43,129 nucleotides of DNA from CAZOVK01 sp964583165. GTDB taxonomy: Bacteria > Bacillota > Clostridia > Lachnospirales > WRAX01. The DNA is taken from the NCBI GenBank assembly GCA_964583165.1, contig CAZOVK010000010.1, positions 1 to 43,129 on the forward strand, read 5' to 3'. Both the position numbers and the translations under genes were made by a program. Position 1 is the first letter of the stretch, and the number at the start of each line of letters is the position of its first letter. Under the pieces are notes generated by a model. That model saw only the letters and a program-made list of their open reading frames with translations, did not search any database and had not been told where the DNA came from. This document shows positions 24,539-32,546 of the stretch, one piece after another.

Positions 24539-24964
24539 TTATTCCTTAACGACAAGACCCATCGAACGAGCCGTGCCCTTAACCATATCCATAGCGGTTT
24601 CAAGCGAGCCCGCGTTTAGGTCAGGCATCTTCAGAGTGGCAATCTCTCTTACCTGGTCAAGCGTGACTGTTCCGCATTTCGTTTTATTGGGAACGCCGGA
24701 ACCCGACTGAATCTTTGCGGCTTTCTTCAAAAGGACGGCGGCCGGCGGTGTTTTCGTAATAAATGTGAAGCTCTTATCTTGATAAACGGTGATAACAACG
24801 GGTGTTGTGATACCGTCCATGTTCTTTGTACGCTCGTTGAACTCCTTGCAGAAGCCCATCAAGTTTACGCCGTGTTGACCGAGCGCAGGGCCAACGGGGG
24901 GCGCCGGGGTTGCTTTGCCCGCGGGAATCTGAAACTTAACTAACGCGACAACTTTCTTTGCCAT
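24539..24964 (-). CDS. rplK: 50S ribosomal protein L11
   Basis: 141 residues, normal length. Forms the GTPase-associated centre with 23S rRNA. Visible segments are VALVKFQIPAGKATPAPPVGPALGQHGVNLMGFCKEFNERT and the C-terminal RNA-binding domain with IREIATLKMPDLNAGSLETAMDMVKGTARSMGL. AGGAGGAG precedes the ATG. Second to last gene of the rpmG-secE-nusG-rplK-rplA run. Confidence 0.97.
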   Translation of the reverse strand: MAKKVVALVKFQIPAGKATPAPPVGPALGQHGVNLMGFCKEFNERTKNMDGITTPVVITVYQDKSFTFITKTPPAAVLLKKAAKIQSGSGVPNKTKCGTVTLDQVREIATLKMPDLNAGSLETAMDMVKGTARSMGLVVKE

Positions 24965-24987
24965 TATTTACTCCTCCTAATTCATCA

Positions 24988-25035
24988 CTTTCGCTACGCG
25001 AAAGCGCCCTTCGGGCGGCGCGCCGTCATGCGCGC
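24988..25035 (-). promoter_or_regulatory. Tandem hairpins in the nusG-rplK gap
   Basis: Three adjacent stems upstream of rplK: CTTTCGC-TAC-GCGAAAG (24988-25004), CGCCC-TTC-GGGCG (25005-25017), and a GCGCG/CGCGC stem (25018-25035). They sit just 5' of the rplK ribosome site in a 162-base gap. A leader for feedback control of rplK-rplA is a fair guess; the sequence does not show which protein would bind. Confidence 0.4.
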
Positions 25036-25126
25036 TGAGTAAGTGGTTTATCGGAAAATCCTCCCACGCGGGATTCATAGAATCCCAAAACTACCATTTA
25101 CATATTACATAATGCCAAAAATCTTC

Positions 25127-25645
25127 TTACAGCGTTTGAACCTGCGTAAAGTCCAGCTCAACGGGTGTTTCGCGCCCGAAGATGCTTAGGTTTACGGTTA
25201 CGGTGCCCTTGTGGTTGTTTACCTCTGTGACAGCGCCCACAGAATCCTCAAACGGTCCTTCGATAATGCGTACAGACGCGCCGAGAGGGATGTCAATGGT
25301 TTCAAGCGGGCCGTCCAGCCCCATATTCTGTATCTCGTCCTCGGTCAGCGGTACAGGCTTAGAGCCCGGGCCTACAAACGCCGTCACGCCGCGCGTGTTA
25401 CGCACGACATACCACGTGTCGTCCGTCATGAACATCTTCACAAGCACATAGCCCGGATAGATTTTTCGGCTCACAATCTTTTTCTTGCCGTTTTTTATCT
25501 CAACAGTATTAGCCACGGGTACGGCAACCTCATGAATCAAATCCTGCATACCGCGGTTTTCGACGATTTTCTCTATATTCGCCTTGACCTTGTTCTCATA
25601 ACCTGAATAGGTATGGACAACATACCAGCGAGATTCCTCGCTCAC
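25127..25645 (-). CDS. nusG: Transcription termination/antitermination protein NusG
   Basis: 172 residues. NGN domain from RWYVVHTYSGYENKVKANIEK to VRNTRGVTAFVGPGSKPVPL, then a C-terminal KOW domain GASVRIIEGPFEDSVGAVTEVNNHKGTVTVNLSIFGRETPVELDF. Binds RNA polymerase and couples it to ribosomes or Rho. The order secE-nusG-rplK-rplA is the standard bacterial one. The start is 26 bases after the secE stop. Confidence 0.97.
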   Translation of the reverse strand: MSEESRWYVVHTYSGYENKVKANIEKIVENRGMQDLIHEVAVPVANTVEIKNGKKKIVSRKIYPGYVLVKMFMTDDTWYVVRNTRGVTAFVGPGSKPVPLTEDEIQNMGLDGPLETIDIPLGASVRIIEGPFEDSVGAVTEVNNHKGTVTVNLSIFGRETPVELDFTQVQTL

Positions 25646-25671
25646 AAGCTCACCTCACTTAACTTTGACGG

Positions 25672-25899
25672 CTAAACCAGCTTCATCAGCCACTGATAGC
25701 CCGCCATGAACAAATAATCCATGCCCGAAATGATAAGCCCGATAACGGCGCAGATTATAAGTACTTCGACTGTCTGGTCGATAAGTTGCTTACGCGGCGG
25801 CCAGACAACTTTCTTGTACTCGCCCAAAACACCCTTGAAGAAGCCCTTCAAGAAATCAATGAGGCGCGCAAACACATTCTTTTCTTTCGTGTCAGCCAT
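25672..25899 (-). CDS. secE: Preprotein translocase subunit SecE
   Basis: 75 residues from ATG 25899 (GGAGG upstream); the longer frame to 26040 runs through rpmG and is rejected. The SecE signature is FFKGVLGEYKKVVWPPRKQLIDQTVEVLIICAVIGLIISGMDYLF, an amphipathic helix followed by one membrane helix. Stabilises SecY in the Sec channel. It lies 14 bases after rpmG. Confidence 0.95.
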   Translation of the reverse strand: MADTKEKNVFARLIDFLKGFFKGVLGEYKKVVWPPRKQLIDQTVEVLIICAVIGLIISGMDYLFMAGYQWLMKLV

Positions 25900-25913
25900 A
25901 ATAGACCTCCGCC

Positions 25914-26075
25914 TTACTTCGTTTCTCTGTGCTCCGTGTGCTTGTTGCAGAAACGGCAGTGCTTCTGTGTCGTGATGCGGTCGGGATGTTCTTTCTTGTT
26001 CTTTGTCGTGTTGTAGTTGCGCTGTTTGCAAACCGTGCACGACAATGTGATAGCTGCTCTCTTACCAGCCTTCAT
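25914..26075 (-). CDS. rpmG: 50S ribosomal protein L33, zinc-binding form
   Basis: 53-residue protein translated from ATG 26075 to TAA 25914. It reads MKAGKRAAITLSCTVCKQRN, then YNTTKNKKEHPDR and HCRFCNKHTEHRETK. The two CxxC pairs (CTVC, CRFC) show the zinc-ribbon form. GGGGAGGTGG lies just upstream. First gene of the translation operon, directly followed by secE as in many Bacillota. Confidence 0.95.
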   Translation of the reverse strand: MKAGKRAAITLSCTVCKQRNYNTTKNKKEHPDRITTQKHCRFCNKHTEHRETK

Positions 26076-26139
26076 ATTTCCACCTCCCCTGAGCTTACCT
26101 TTACGCTAAAAAAAGCCCTCACAGACCCAGCGTTAGGTT

Positions 26140-26168
26140 ATCATAACATATCCTACAGATTTTGTCAA
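26140..26168 (-). promoter_or_regulatory. Promoter of the rpmG-secE-nusG-rplK-rplA operon
   Basis: Minus strand: TTGACA (26163-26168), 17 bases, TATGAT (26140-26145). The start site would be near 26133, giving a leader of about 58 bases that contains a run of seven T (26107-26113 region) and ACGCT/AGCGT arms around it. Confidence 0.75.
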
Positions 26169-26308
26169 TAAAGAATTGGGTTTTTATCGTGATTTTCAGT
26201 CATATATGTAACAAACTGATTGTGCCAGCGACCATTCATTTGTGTAAGGCTTTGTAATTGAAAAATATTACAACAGGTTCGCCGTATTGACCGAATAAGC
26301 AGAAGAAA

Positions 26309-26420
26309 ATAGCCGCCCCTGCAACCTAACAAGTCCGGGCGGCTATAACTTTCGCAAAACGGAAGCAATTAGCTAACCACCTTGTAAAGTGGCCCGCAAG
26401 GGGGAGTGCCAACTCCCTCT
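26309..26420 (-). ncRNA. Candidate small RNA, antitoxin-like (type I toxin-antitoxin remnant or orphan)
   Basis: A complete minus-strand transcription unit of about 110 bases without a convincing ORF: consensus promoter at 26427-26455 and a strong terminator, ATAGCCGCCC / GGGCGGCTAT (26309-26318 with 26337-26346), followed by TTTTCTTC. On the opposite strand a second terminator (26402-26417) ends transcription inside the promoter-proximal part. Two convergent RNAs overlapping at their 3' ends are the layout of type I toxin-antitoxin pairs. From memory, the terminator loop and the AGCTAACCACCTT hairpin beside it resemble 3' regions of holin-like toxin loci of gut Bacillota. I find no small hydrophobic toxin ORF on the plus strand in 26168-26400. 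A 67-codon minus-strand frame (26165-26368) runs through the terminator stem and is not credible. The flanking 26076-26466 stretch holds no other gene. Confidence 0.5.
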
Positions 26421-26425
26421 TGTTT
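26402..26425 (+). terminator. Plus-strand terminator opposite the small RNA
   Basis: GGGAGT-gcca-ACTCCC followed by TCTTGTTTT. It would end a plus-strand transcript entering from about 26200; no plus-strand gene is visible there. A second small hairpin, CCACCTT...AAGTGG, precedes it at 26377-26392. Confidence 0.6.
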
Positions 26426-26426
26426 T

Positions 26427-26455
26427 ATCCTAACACAACCATATATCTGTGTCAA
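26427..26455 (-). promoter_or_regulatory. Promoter of the small RNA
   Basis: Minus strand: TTGACA (26450-26455), 17 bases, TAGGAT (26427-26432). It lies 12 bases after the uvrB stop codon, so the small RNA has an independent start. Confidence 0.7.
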
Positions 26456-26466
26456 GCGCATTTTTT

Positions 26467-28452
26467 CTACAACATGTTTCTCTTTATCTTTATCATCTCG
26501 TCGCGAATCTTCGCCGCCGTTTCAAACTCGAGATTAGCCGCCGCCTGTTTCATCTGCTTTTCCATTGCCTTAACGAGATTTAAGAGTTCTTCGCGGCTCA
26601 TGCTCTCGGGGTCTTTGTCGAGAGCGGCGTTTTTCTTCTTCTTGCCCACGCTTGCGTCCATGGTTGCCTTGATGATTTCATGAACGGCTTTCTTTATTGA
26701 GGTCGGCGTTATGCCGTGTGTTTCGTTGTATTCCATCTGTATGGCTCGTCGGCGATTTGTTTCTGTAATGGCGCGGTTCATCGAGTCGGTGACCGAATCA
26801 GCGTACATGACCACGCGCCCGTTGACATTACGCGCGGCACGTCCGATTGTCTGTATAAGTGACGTTTCTGAGCGCAAGAAGCCCTCCTTATCCGCGTCGA
26901 GCATGGCGACAAGGCTAACCTCGGGTATGTCTAACCCCTCGCGCAACAGATTGATACCTACAAGCACATCAAACACGTCCATGCGCAAGTCACGTATAAT
27001 CTCTAATCGCTCCAACGTGTCAATATCCGAATGCAGGTATCTGACCTTTATACCCACGTTTTTCAGGTAATTCGTCAAGTCTTCGGCCATTTTCTTTGTC
27101 AGTGTCGTAACCAATACCTTCTCGTGACTTTCAATCACGCGGCGACACTCGGCTATCAAATCGTCAATCTGCCCCGCTGTCGGGCGCACGTAGATTTCGG
27201 GGTCGAGTAGGCCCGTCGGTCTGATTATCTGCTCCGCCGTGTATTCAGAGTGGGCGGCCTCATATACAGAAGGTGTAGCCGAAACAAACAGCATTTGATT
27301 GATTTTGCTTTCAAGCTCGTGAAACTTCAACGGTCTGTTATCAAGCGCCGATGGTAGTCTGAACCCAAAGTCAATCAGCGTAGTCTTGCGCGAACGGTCG
27401 CCCTCATACATGCCCCGCGCCTGCGGAAGCGTGACATGGCTCTCATCCGCTATTATCAACATATCATCGGGGAAGTAATCGAGTAGTGTATGTGGCGTTG
27501 AACCGGGTTCGCGCCCCGACAAATGGCGCGAATAGTTCTCGATACCCGAACAGAACCCCATTTCGCGCATCATCTCAATGTCATAACGCGTTCTTTGCAG
27601 TATCCGTTGTGCCTCTAAAATTTTGTCTTGCGCTTTGAGTTCTGCCACGCGCTGTTCGAGTTCTTGCTCGATTGTTTCTATGGCTATTTCCATCTTGTCG
27701 CGCGAAATGACATAGTGTGACGCGGGGAATATCGACACATGTTTTCTAATCCCCAAAATTTCACCCGTCAGCGTGTCTACTTCTGTTATCTTCTCTATCT
27801 CACTGCCAAAAAAGTCTACACGGAAGGCCGTATCCGAATAAGACGGGAAGATTTCAACCACATCACCGCGCACACGAAACGTGCCGCGCTGAAAGTTCAT
27901 ATCATTGCGGTTATATTGAATCTCTACTAGTTTTCTCAACATCTCGTCCCTGTCACGCTCTTGCCCCGGGCGCAGTGATATAACCATGTTGTGGTAATCA
28001 ACGGGCGAACCCAAGCCGTAAATACACGAAACTGACGCGACAATGAGAACGTCACGGCGCTCAGACAACGCCGCCGTTGCCGAATGGCGCAACTTGTCAA
28101 TCTCATCGTTGATAGCGCTGTCCTTCTCGATATACGTATCCGAAGAAGGCACATATGCTTCGGGCTGGTAGTAATCGTAGTAGCTCACGAAATACTCAAC
28201 CGCGTTATGCGGGAAGAAACCCTTAAACTCGTTATACAGTTGCGCCGCCAACGTCTTGTTATGCGCCATAACCAGTGTCGGGCGGTTGAGCCGCGCCACA
28301 ATATTCGCCATTGTGAACGTCTTACCCGAACCCGTCACGCCCAGAAGCGTCTGAAAACGCCTGCCCCCCGCAAAACCCGCTGTAAGTGTGTCTATCGCAA
28401 GCGGTTGGTCGCCCGTTGGCGTATATGCCGAAACTAACTGAAACCTATCCAT
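26467..28452 (-). CDS. uvrB: Excinuclease ABC subunit UvrB
   Basis: 661 residues, normal length. Damage-verifying helicase of nucleotide excision repair. Walker A TLLGVTGSGKTFTMANI (about 37-53), the DNA-clamping beta-hairpin YYDYYQPEAYVPSSDTYIEKD near residue 92, helicase motifs DESHVTLPQARGMYEGDRSRK, GINLLREGLDIPEVSLVAMLDADKEGFLRSETSLIQTIGRAARN, and the C-terminal UVR motif EKQMKQAAANLEFETAAKIRDEM for UvrA/UvrC contact. The start overlaps the DUF4330 stop by one base (TAATG). uvrA and uvrC are not adjacent. Confidence 0.98.
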   Translation of the reverse strand: MDRFQLVSAYTPTGDQPLAIDTLTAGFAGGRRFQTLLGVTGSGKTFTMANIVARLNRPTLVMAHNKTLAAQLYNEFKGFFPHNAVEYFVSYYDYYQPEAYVPSSDTYIEKDSAINDEIDKLRHSATAALSERRDVLIVASVSCIYGLGSPVDYHNMVISLRPGQERDRDEMLRKLVEIQYNRNDMNFQRGTFRVRGDVVEIFPSYSDTAFRVDFFGSEIEKITEVDTLTGEILGIRKHVSIFPASHYVISRDKMEIAIETIEQELEQRVAELKAQDKILEAQRILQRTRYDIEMMREMGFCSGIENYSRHLSGREPGSTPHTLLDYFPDDMLIIADESHVTLPQARGMYEGDRSRKTTLIDFGFRLPSALDNRPLKFHELESKINQMLFVSATPSVYEAAHSEYTAEQIIRPTGLLDPEIYVRPTAGQIDDLIAECRRVIESHEKVLVTTLTKKMAEDLTNYLKNVGIKVRYLHSDIDTLERLEIIRDLRMDVFDVLVGINLLREGLDIPEVSLVAMLDADKEGFLRSETSLIQTIGRAARNVNGRVVMYADSVTDSMNRAITETNRRRAIQMEYNETHGITPTSIKKAVHEIIKATMDASVGKKKKNAALDKDPESMSREELLNLVKAMEKQMKQAAANLEFETAAKIRDEMIKIKRNML

Positions 28453-28940
28453 TACGCGATTCTCTCCACGCTTTCTACATAACAGGTCACATCGATGTAT
28501 TTGTTGCTGAACGAAATGGCCGAACCCGCCTTGAGTTCATAAGTGCCGCGCGCGAAGTACGCGTAGTCAGTCTCTGTGCCCGTGACCTCGATTTCAAGGT
28601 AGATAACCGAAAGCCCCGGTTTAATCGCACGCGCGATTGTGCCGTCTGTTTTAGTCGCTATGTCAAGGTATGGCTCAACCCTCACGCTCTTTATCGCGCC
28701 GATTAACTCGCCGCTCTTTTTGTCGTAACAGTTTAGCCCCTCTTGATAATATTGTGCCGTGAAATCGCGCACGCCCGGTATCTTCACCGTATAAACCAAT
28801 GTCGCCTCGCCCTCGCTTACGCTCGCTTTCGGCGAATTAAAGCGATAGATTGTGCCCACCGCGACAATCACTACTATAATTATAGCCATTAAATCTATGA
28901 CACTTACCTTGCCAAAGAGTCTGCCGTTTTTATCTAACAT
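28452..28940 (-). CDS. DUF4330 domain-containing membrane-anchored protein (copy 1)
   Basis: 162 residues. MLDKNGRLFGKVSVIDLMAIIIVVIVAVGTIYRF: a short cytosolic DKxGRLFG motif followed by one membrane helix (about 16-32), then an extracytoplasmic beta-rich domain (VYTVKIPGVRDF...GTYELKAGSAISFSNKYIDVTCYVESVE). This is the DUF4330 layout; function is not known. It is a paralogue of the gene 11 bases upstream and belongs to the envelope-polysaccharide operon. Its stop overlaps the uvrB start. Confidence 0.87.
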   Translation of the reverse strand: MLDKNGRLFGKVSVIDLMAIIIVVIVAVGTIYRFNSPKASVSEGEATLVYTVKIPGVRDFTAQYYQEGLNCYDKKSGELIGAIKSVRVEPYLDIATKTDGTIARAIKPGLSVIYLEIEVTGTETDYAYFARGTYELKAGSAISFSNKYIDVTCYVESVERIA

Positions 28941-28951
28941 AAATCCCTCCG

Positions 28952-29440
28952 CTAGTCCCTTGTTTCAATGCCAACGCAAAAGCCCTCGCTCGCGAAGCCC
29001 TTACCTTTGATATACATCTGTCCACCGACTTTGATGACCTGCCCCTCAGCGCGGATTTCGCGCTCATTCTCTGTGCCGCTCGCGCGAATGGTGAGCAGAA
29101 CGCGGTATTGGTCGGGGATTTCTGCCTTGACGAACTGACCCGTTTCTTCATTATAAACAATATCATAATCGGGTATTGTCTGAACTGATTCGGCTGTGCC
29201 TAAATGAAAGCCCTTCACGCTGTCAGCCACAGGCGCGCCGATTGTGACCTTCTCGGCATAATCAGCCTTTTTATATCGAAACTCAACCGTATAAATTACC
29301 GTCTTGTTCGCCGCTTCTGCTTTGCCGCGGTTCAAGTACCAGAATGCGCCGATACCCACAACTATGACTAACGCAATCACCAATAAGTCAATAAGGTTGA
29401 CAAGCCCGAACAACCGCCCCTTTTTATCCAGTAATTTCAT
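28952..29440 (-). CDS. DUF4330 domain-containing membrane-anchored protein (copy 2)
   Basis: 162 residues, the same length as copy 1 and the same plan: MKLLDKKGRLFGLVNLIDLLVIALVIVVGIGAFWYL with one membrane helix, then YTVEFRYKKADYAEKVTIGAPVADSVKG and a C-terminal GQMYIKGKGFASEGFCVGIE. The shared LDKxGRLFG and IDLxxI start shows tandem duplication, followed by strong divergence. The start overlaps the 3' end of the ligase-like gene by 17 bases. Probably works with the polymer-processing proteins encoded upstream, but this is inference. Confidence 0.87.
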   Translation of the reverse strand: MKLLDKKGRLFGLVNLIDLLVIALVIVVGIGAFWYLNRGKAEAANKTVIYTVEFRYKKADYAEKVTIGAPVADSVKGFHLGTAESVQTIPDYDIVYNEETGQFVKAEIPDQYRVLLTIRASGTENEREIRAEGQVIKVGGQMYIKGKGFASEGFCVGIETRD

Positions 29441-31307
29441 GTTTCCCCTCCGTTAGCGTGGGTATTGCCGCCGCCAGACCGATAAACAGCCAAAACAGCA
29501 ACATCACCCTGTAATTATACCACACATTGTCTGTCATACCCTGTAACAAGTAGCCCGCGAGCCCGCCGCAGATGGCGGCTGATAGCCCCGTCACTGCCGC
29601 GTCCGTTTTCTTCGCTACAGTGACGAACAGCCCCTTGATGCCTGTCAGCAAGTAACCCAGAAACGCCAACATACCACCTATACCCAACTCGATGAAGAGT
29701 TGTAGGAACAGATTATGCGCGTGTTGGGCGTAAAGGGCGTTGTATGAAAACCGTTGATAGACATAGGTGAACGTGCCCGTGCTGATGCCGATACCGCTGG
29801 GCCAATAGACCTTGAGCATGTCAAGGCTTGACAGCCAAATGTTTAGGCGGTATGCCGTTGAAGTGTCGCCTAAGTTGCCGATACTCATAAACCGCTCTAT
29901 TATAGCGTCGGGTATGACAAACGGCGCAACCAAAAGACACGGAATCAGCAGATACAACAGCTTTTTATACTTCAAACACACGAACACACCCAAACCCAGA
30001 ATCAAGCCCAGCCAAGCCCCGCGCGACATGGTGAGTAGCAGACAACCGCCCAAAACACCGAACACAACCGTCGCGGCTAACTTGTTCAGCCACTCTCGAT
30101 AATAGAAAATCATCGCGAACACAACAGGCATGGTCAAAACGAGGTATTCACCCAGAACATTGGGGTTATCAAGTGTCGAATAAACGCGTATTTGGTTCTC
30201 GAACATATCTGTGTCTATCCAGCTTTCTGTCATAACGAACGCTCCCGTCAGCTTCTGATAGAACCCATATGCCGCCACCAAAAACGCCGAAACAGCTAAA
30301 ATCGCAACCAGCGCAATGAGAAACTCCCGCGTTCTGACCGTGTTTCTCACCACGAAATAAATCAATATAAACATGACATAGAGCGCGGCGGGGTAAAGAC
30401 TGGCCGACGGCAAAAACGAAAACGGCACAGACCAAAGCACCACACCTAGGAAGATAAGCACGAACAAATCAATGGGCTTAAACACAATCTTCATTTCGTC
30501 ATCATACAAAACGCGTATAAAGAAGCTGAAAATCGTCACGGCGCAGATACCCAATACCAGCATTGTCGGCAACAGCGGTGTTAAGAGAGCGAGCGCACAA
30601 AGCCCCGCCTCTGTATGACGTATCACGACAGCGCAACCCACCGCGCCGACAAGAGCCGCGCCAACCCAAATGGGGCTGACGAACGAACACGCGACACCCG
30701 CCGCAATACCGATAAGCCCAAACAGAACAAACGGCGATTTGACTTCTCTTTCGGGCAAGACCACACCCAAGGGGCCAAAGAAACGCCCGATTGTCTTACA
30801 CAACCAACTGCCGTTATAGAGGGCGGCAGGGCTTTGACCAATTATGAGCAAAACCACACCAACAACCGCCATACAAGCAAACAAAACCACCTGTGTTTGA
30901 CCGTTTACCACGCGCAAAATTGCGCCTGAAATACCCAAGCCCATCAGAAACACACCATAAACCCTAAGTGGCATAAACAGTAATGTTTCAACAGCAAAAA
31001 GCCTTACAATTAGGCTAGAACGTGCCCACTCTCTCACATGTGGGCGAACACGCGACAATAAGCCGTTAAACCCACGAATCTTCTCTGCGGCGTCATTATC
31101 CATGACCAGACCAAGACCCGTCGGTTCAAACAGCAACCTATACAGACCGCTCCCGCGCCAAACAACCGTAAACGCGCGAATAACGCCCGACCACATGCGC
31201 CCCACAAAACTATGCGGGTAAAACGCAATCAGCCGCGCGTAAACATAAACGCAAAACCTTATAAATACACTGCCCTCTGTCAATGACACCCCTCTTTTGT
31301 ATATCAA
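29424..31307 (-). CDS. O-antigen ligase/Wzy-like polysaccharide membrane protein
   Basis: 627 residues with about 12 or more membrane helices. The O-antigen ligase (Wzy_C) region is shown by RVYSTLDNPNVLGEYLVLTMPV, LLTMSRGAWLGLILGLGVF and the large periplasmic loop GISTGTFTYVYQRFSYNALYAQHAHNLFLQLFIELGIGG, with the H-x-H-N-x-x-L motif typical of this family. It likely polymerises or ligates a cell-surface polysaccharide. Start: the TTG at 31307 overlaps the glycosyltransferase stop (TTGA) with AGAGG 8 bases before; a TTG at 31283 with AGAGGGG is an equal alternative. Confidence 0.9.
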   Translation of the reverse strand: MIYKRGVSLTEGSVFIRFCVYVYARLIAFYPHSFVGRMWSGVIRAFTVVWRGSGLYRLLFEPTGLGLVMDNDAAEKIRGFNGLLSRVRPHVREWARSSLIVRLFAVETLLFMPLRVYGVFLMGLGISGAILRVVNGQTQVVLFACMAVVGVVLLIIGQSPAALYNGSWLCKTIGRFFGPLGVVLPEREVKSPFVLFGLIGIAAGVACSFVSPIWVGAALVGAVGCAVVIRHTEAGLCALALLTPLLPTMLVLGICAVTIFSFFIRVLYDDEMKIVFKPIDLFVLIFLGVVLWSVPFSFLPSASLYPAALYVMFILIYFVVRNTVRTREFLIALVAILAVSAFLVAAYGFYQKLTGAFVMTESWIDTDMFENQIRVYSTLDNPNVLGEYLVLTMPVVFAMIFYYREWLNKLAATVVFGVLGGCLLLTMSRGAWLGLILGLGVFVCLKYKKLLYLLIPCLLVAPFVIPDAIIERFMSIGNLGDTSTAYRLNIWLSSLDMLKVYWPSGIGISTGTFTYVYQRFSYNALYAQHAHNLFLQLFIELGIGGMLAFLGYLLTGIKGLFVTVAKKTDAAVTGLSAAICGGLAGYLLQGMTDNVWYNYRVMLLFWLFIGLAAAIPTLTEGKHEITG

Positions 31308-32401
31308 CTCATCAACCTCTTATAAACCGCCTCTGTCTCCCGTGCACAGCGAAGCCCCGAGAATCTTTCATTATATATACGTACGGCACTATCAGACATT
31401 TTACTATAAAGTTCACGATTTGACCACATTTTTTTTATGGCTTCTGCAATGCCCCGCCCGTCTTTCATCTTTACGATTAAACCGTTCACGCCGTCTTGTA
31501 TGAGGTACGGATTTCCGCCGACATCCGTAGCCACGGCGGGTTTGCCTAGGCTCATGCCCTCTATGAGCGACAGGCTACATGCTTCGGCATATGAAGCGTT
31601 GATTTGTATGTCCATGGCGTTTTCAAACAAACCCACGTTGGTCATAAATCCCGCCATGATGAGGTTTTTTAGGTTCTGGCGCTTAATTGTCGCTTTTAAC
31701 TCGTCTTCGTCAGCGCCCGTGCCCGCCCAGACAATGTATGTGTTTGAGCCGTTTAATACCTTGGCGGCCTCAACTATATCCCACAAACCCTTCTCGACAT
31801 TAACACGCGCGATAATGCCCGCCATACACGCGCCGTCGGGCAGACCCAAAGAAGCGCGAAACGCCGCGATTTCGCTCTCGTCCAGCTTTGGCACGGGGTT
31901 TGAGCCGTTTAGGACAACGTCAATCTTTCTGTCGGGCACGCCGCGCCCTATCTGTTGTTTGAGCGCGTGCGCAACAACAATGACCCTGTCCACAAGCAGG
32001 TTGTTCACGACACTGCCCATGTAATTGGGCTTATATTCCCGCGTTGTGTCGAGAACATTCATGTCGGTATGGCGCGTCACGACTATCTTTATCTTTCCGA
32101 CGAGCCGTGCCGCCACACGCGCCGTCATACAGGCGTGGGTATGGATAATATCGGGGCGTTCAGACTTAAACAACATAACAAACGCGCCGATGCCGTTACG
32201 GTCGAAGCTTTTGTCAGCTATGTTGTTCATCTCAATCACTCTCACGCCAAGACCCAAAACGCGCTCTCTAAGCTTCGAGTTCGGCGGTAATACAACCGTC
32301 ACATCAAAGTCCGTTTTGCTTCTGTGTTCGAGGTGATTCAACAACAACCGCCCCGCCCCGCCGATATTTGTATCAGAAATTATGTGCATAAGTTTTATCA
32401 T
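31304..32401 (-). CDS. Glycosyltransferase family 4 protein
   Basis: 365 residues, GT-B fold. The N-terminal domain starts MIKLMHIISDTNIGGAGRLLLNHLEHR. The C-terminal donor-binding domain contains GIIARVNVEKGLWDIVEAAKVL and the EX7E-type motif YAEACSLSLIEGMSLGKPAVATDVGG. A retaining transferase that adds a sugar to a lipid-linked glycan is likely; the sugar is not known. First gene of the envelope operon (GT4, ligase-like, two DUF4330, uvrB), with its own promoter. Confidence 0.93.
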   Translation of the reverse strand: MIKLMHIISDTNIGGAGRLLLNHLEHRSKTDFDVTVVLPPNSKLRERVLGLGVRVIEMNNIADKSFDRNGIGAFVMLFKSERPDIIHTHACMTARVAARLVGKIKIVVTRHTDMNVLDTTREYKPNYMGSVVNNLLVDRVIVVAHALKQQIGRGVPDRKIDVVLNGSNPVPKLDESEIAAFRASLGLPDGACMAGIIARVNVEKGLWDIVEAAKVLNGSNTYIVWAGTGADEDELKATIKRQNLKNLIMAGFMTNVGLFENAMDIQINASYAEACSLSLIEGMSLGKPAVATDVGGNPYLIQDGVNGLIVKMKDGRGIAEAIKKMWSNRELYSKMSDSAVRIYNERFSGLRCARETEAVYKRLMS

Positions 32402-32451
32402 TGTTCTTATTCTTCCGTTTCGTCATCAAAATCAAAATTATCTTCAACAAC

Positions 32452-32480
32452 ATTTTAGAACAGAAACGCAGAACGGTCAA
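32452..32480 (-). promoter_or_regulatory. Promoter of the envelope-polysaccharide/uvrB operon
   Basis: Minus strand: TTGACC (32475-32480), 17 bases, TAAAAT (32452-32457), about 50 bases upstream of the glycosyltransferase ATG. Its -35 is only 8 bases from the -35 of the divergent promoter. Confidence 0.65.
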
Positions 32481-32488
32481 GATAAAGG

Positions 32489-32516
32489 TTGTAATATTTC
32501 TGACATGTGTTATAAT
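32489..32516 (+). promoter_or_regulatory. Promoter of the foldase-like gene
   Basis: TTGTAA (32489-32494), 16 bases, TATAAT (32511-32516), with a TG one base before the -10 (extended -10). The ATG at 32547 follows about 30 bases later. Confidence 0.65.
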
Positions 32517-32546
32517 GGGGATAATTTTATTGTTAGAAGGTGGATT

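Noticed and set aside
25900..26040. Longer secE frame
   Set aside because: It runs through rpmG in another frame; ATG 25899 matches the family start.
26165..26368. 67-codon minus-strand frame in the rpmG-uvrB gap
   Set aside because: It begins inside the small RNA unit and reads straight through the terminator stem and loop, has no ribosome site, and has no family-like composition.
32382..32546. Longer foldase-like start at 32382
   Set aside because: The extension crosses two divergent promoters and the start of the glycosyltransferase gene; ATG 32547 has a ribosome site.
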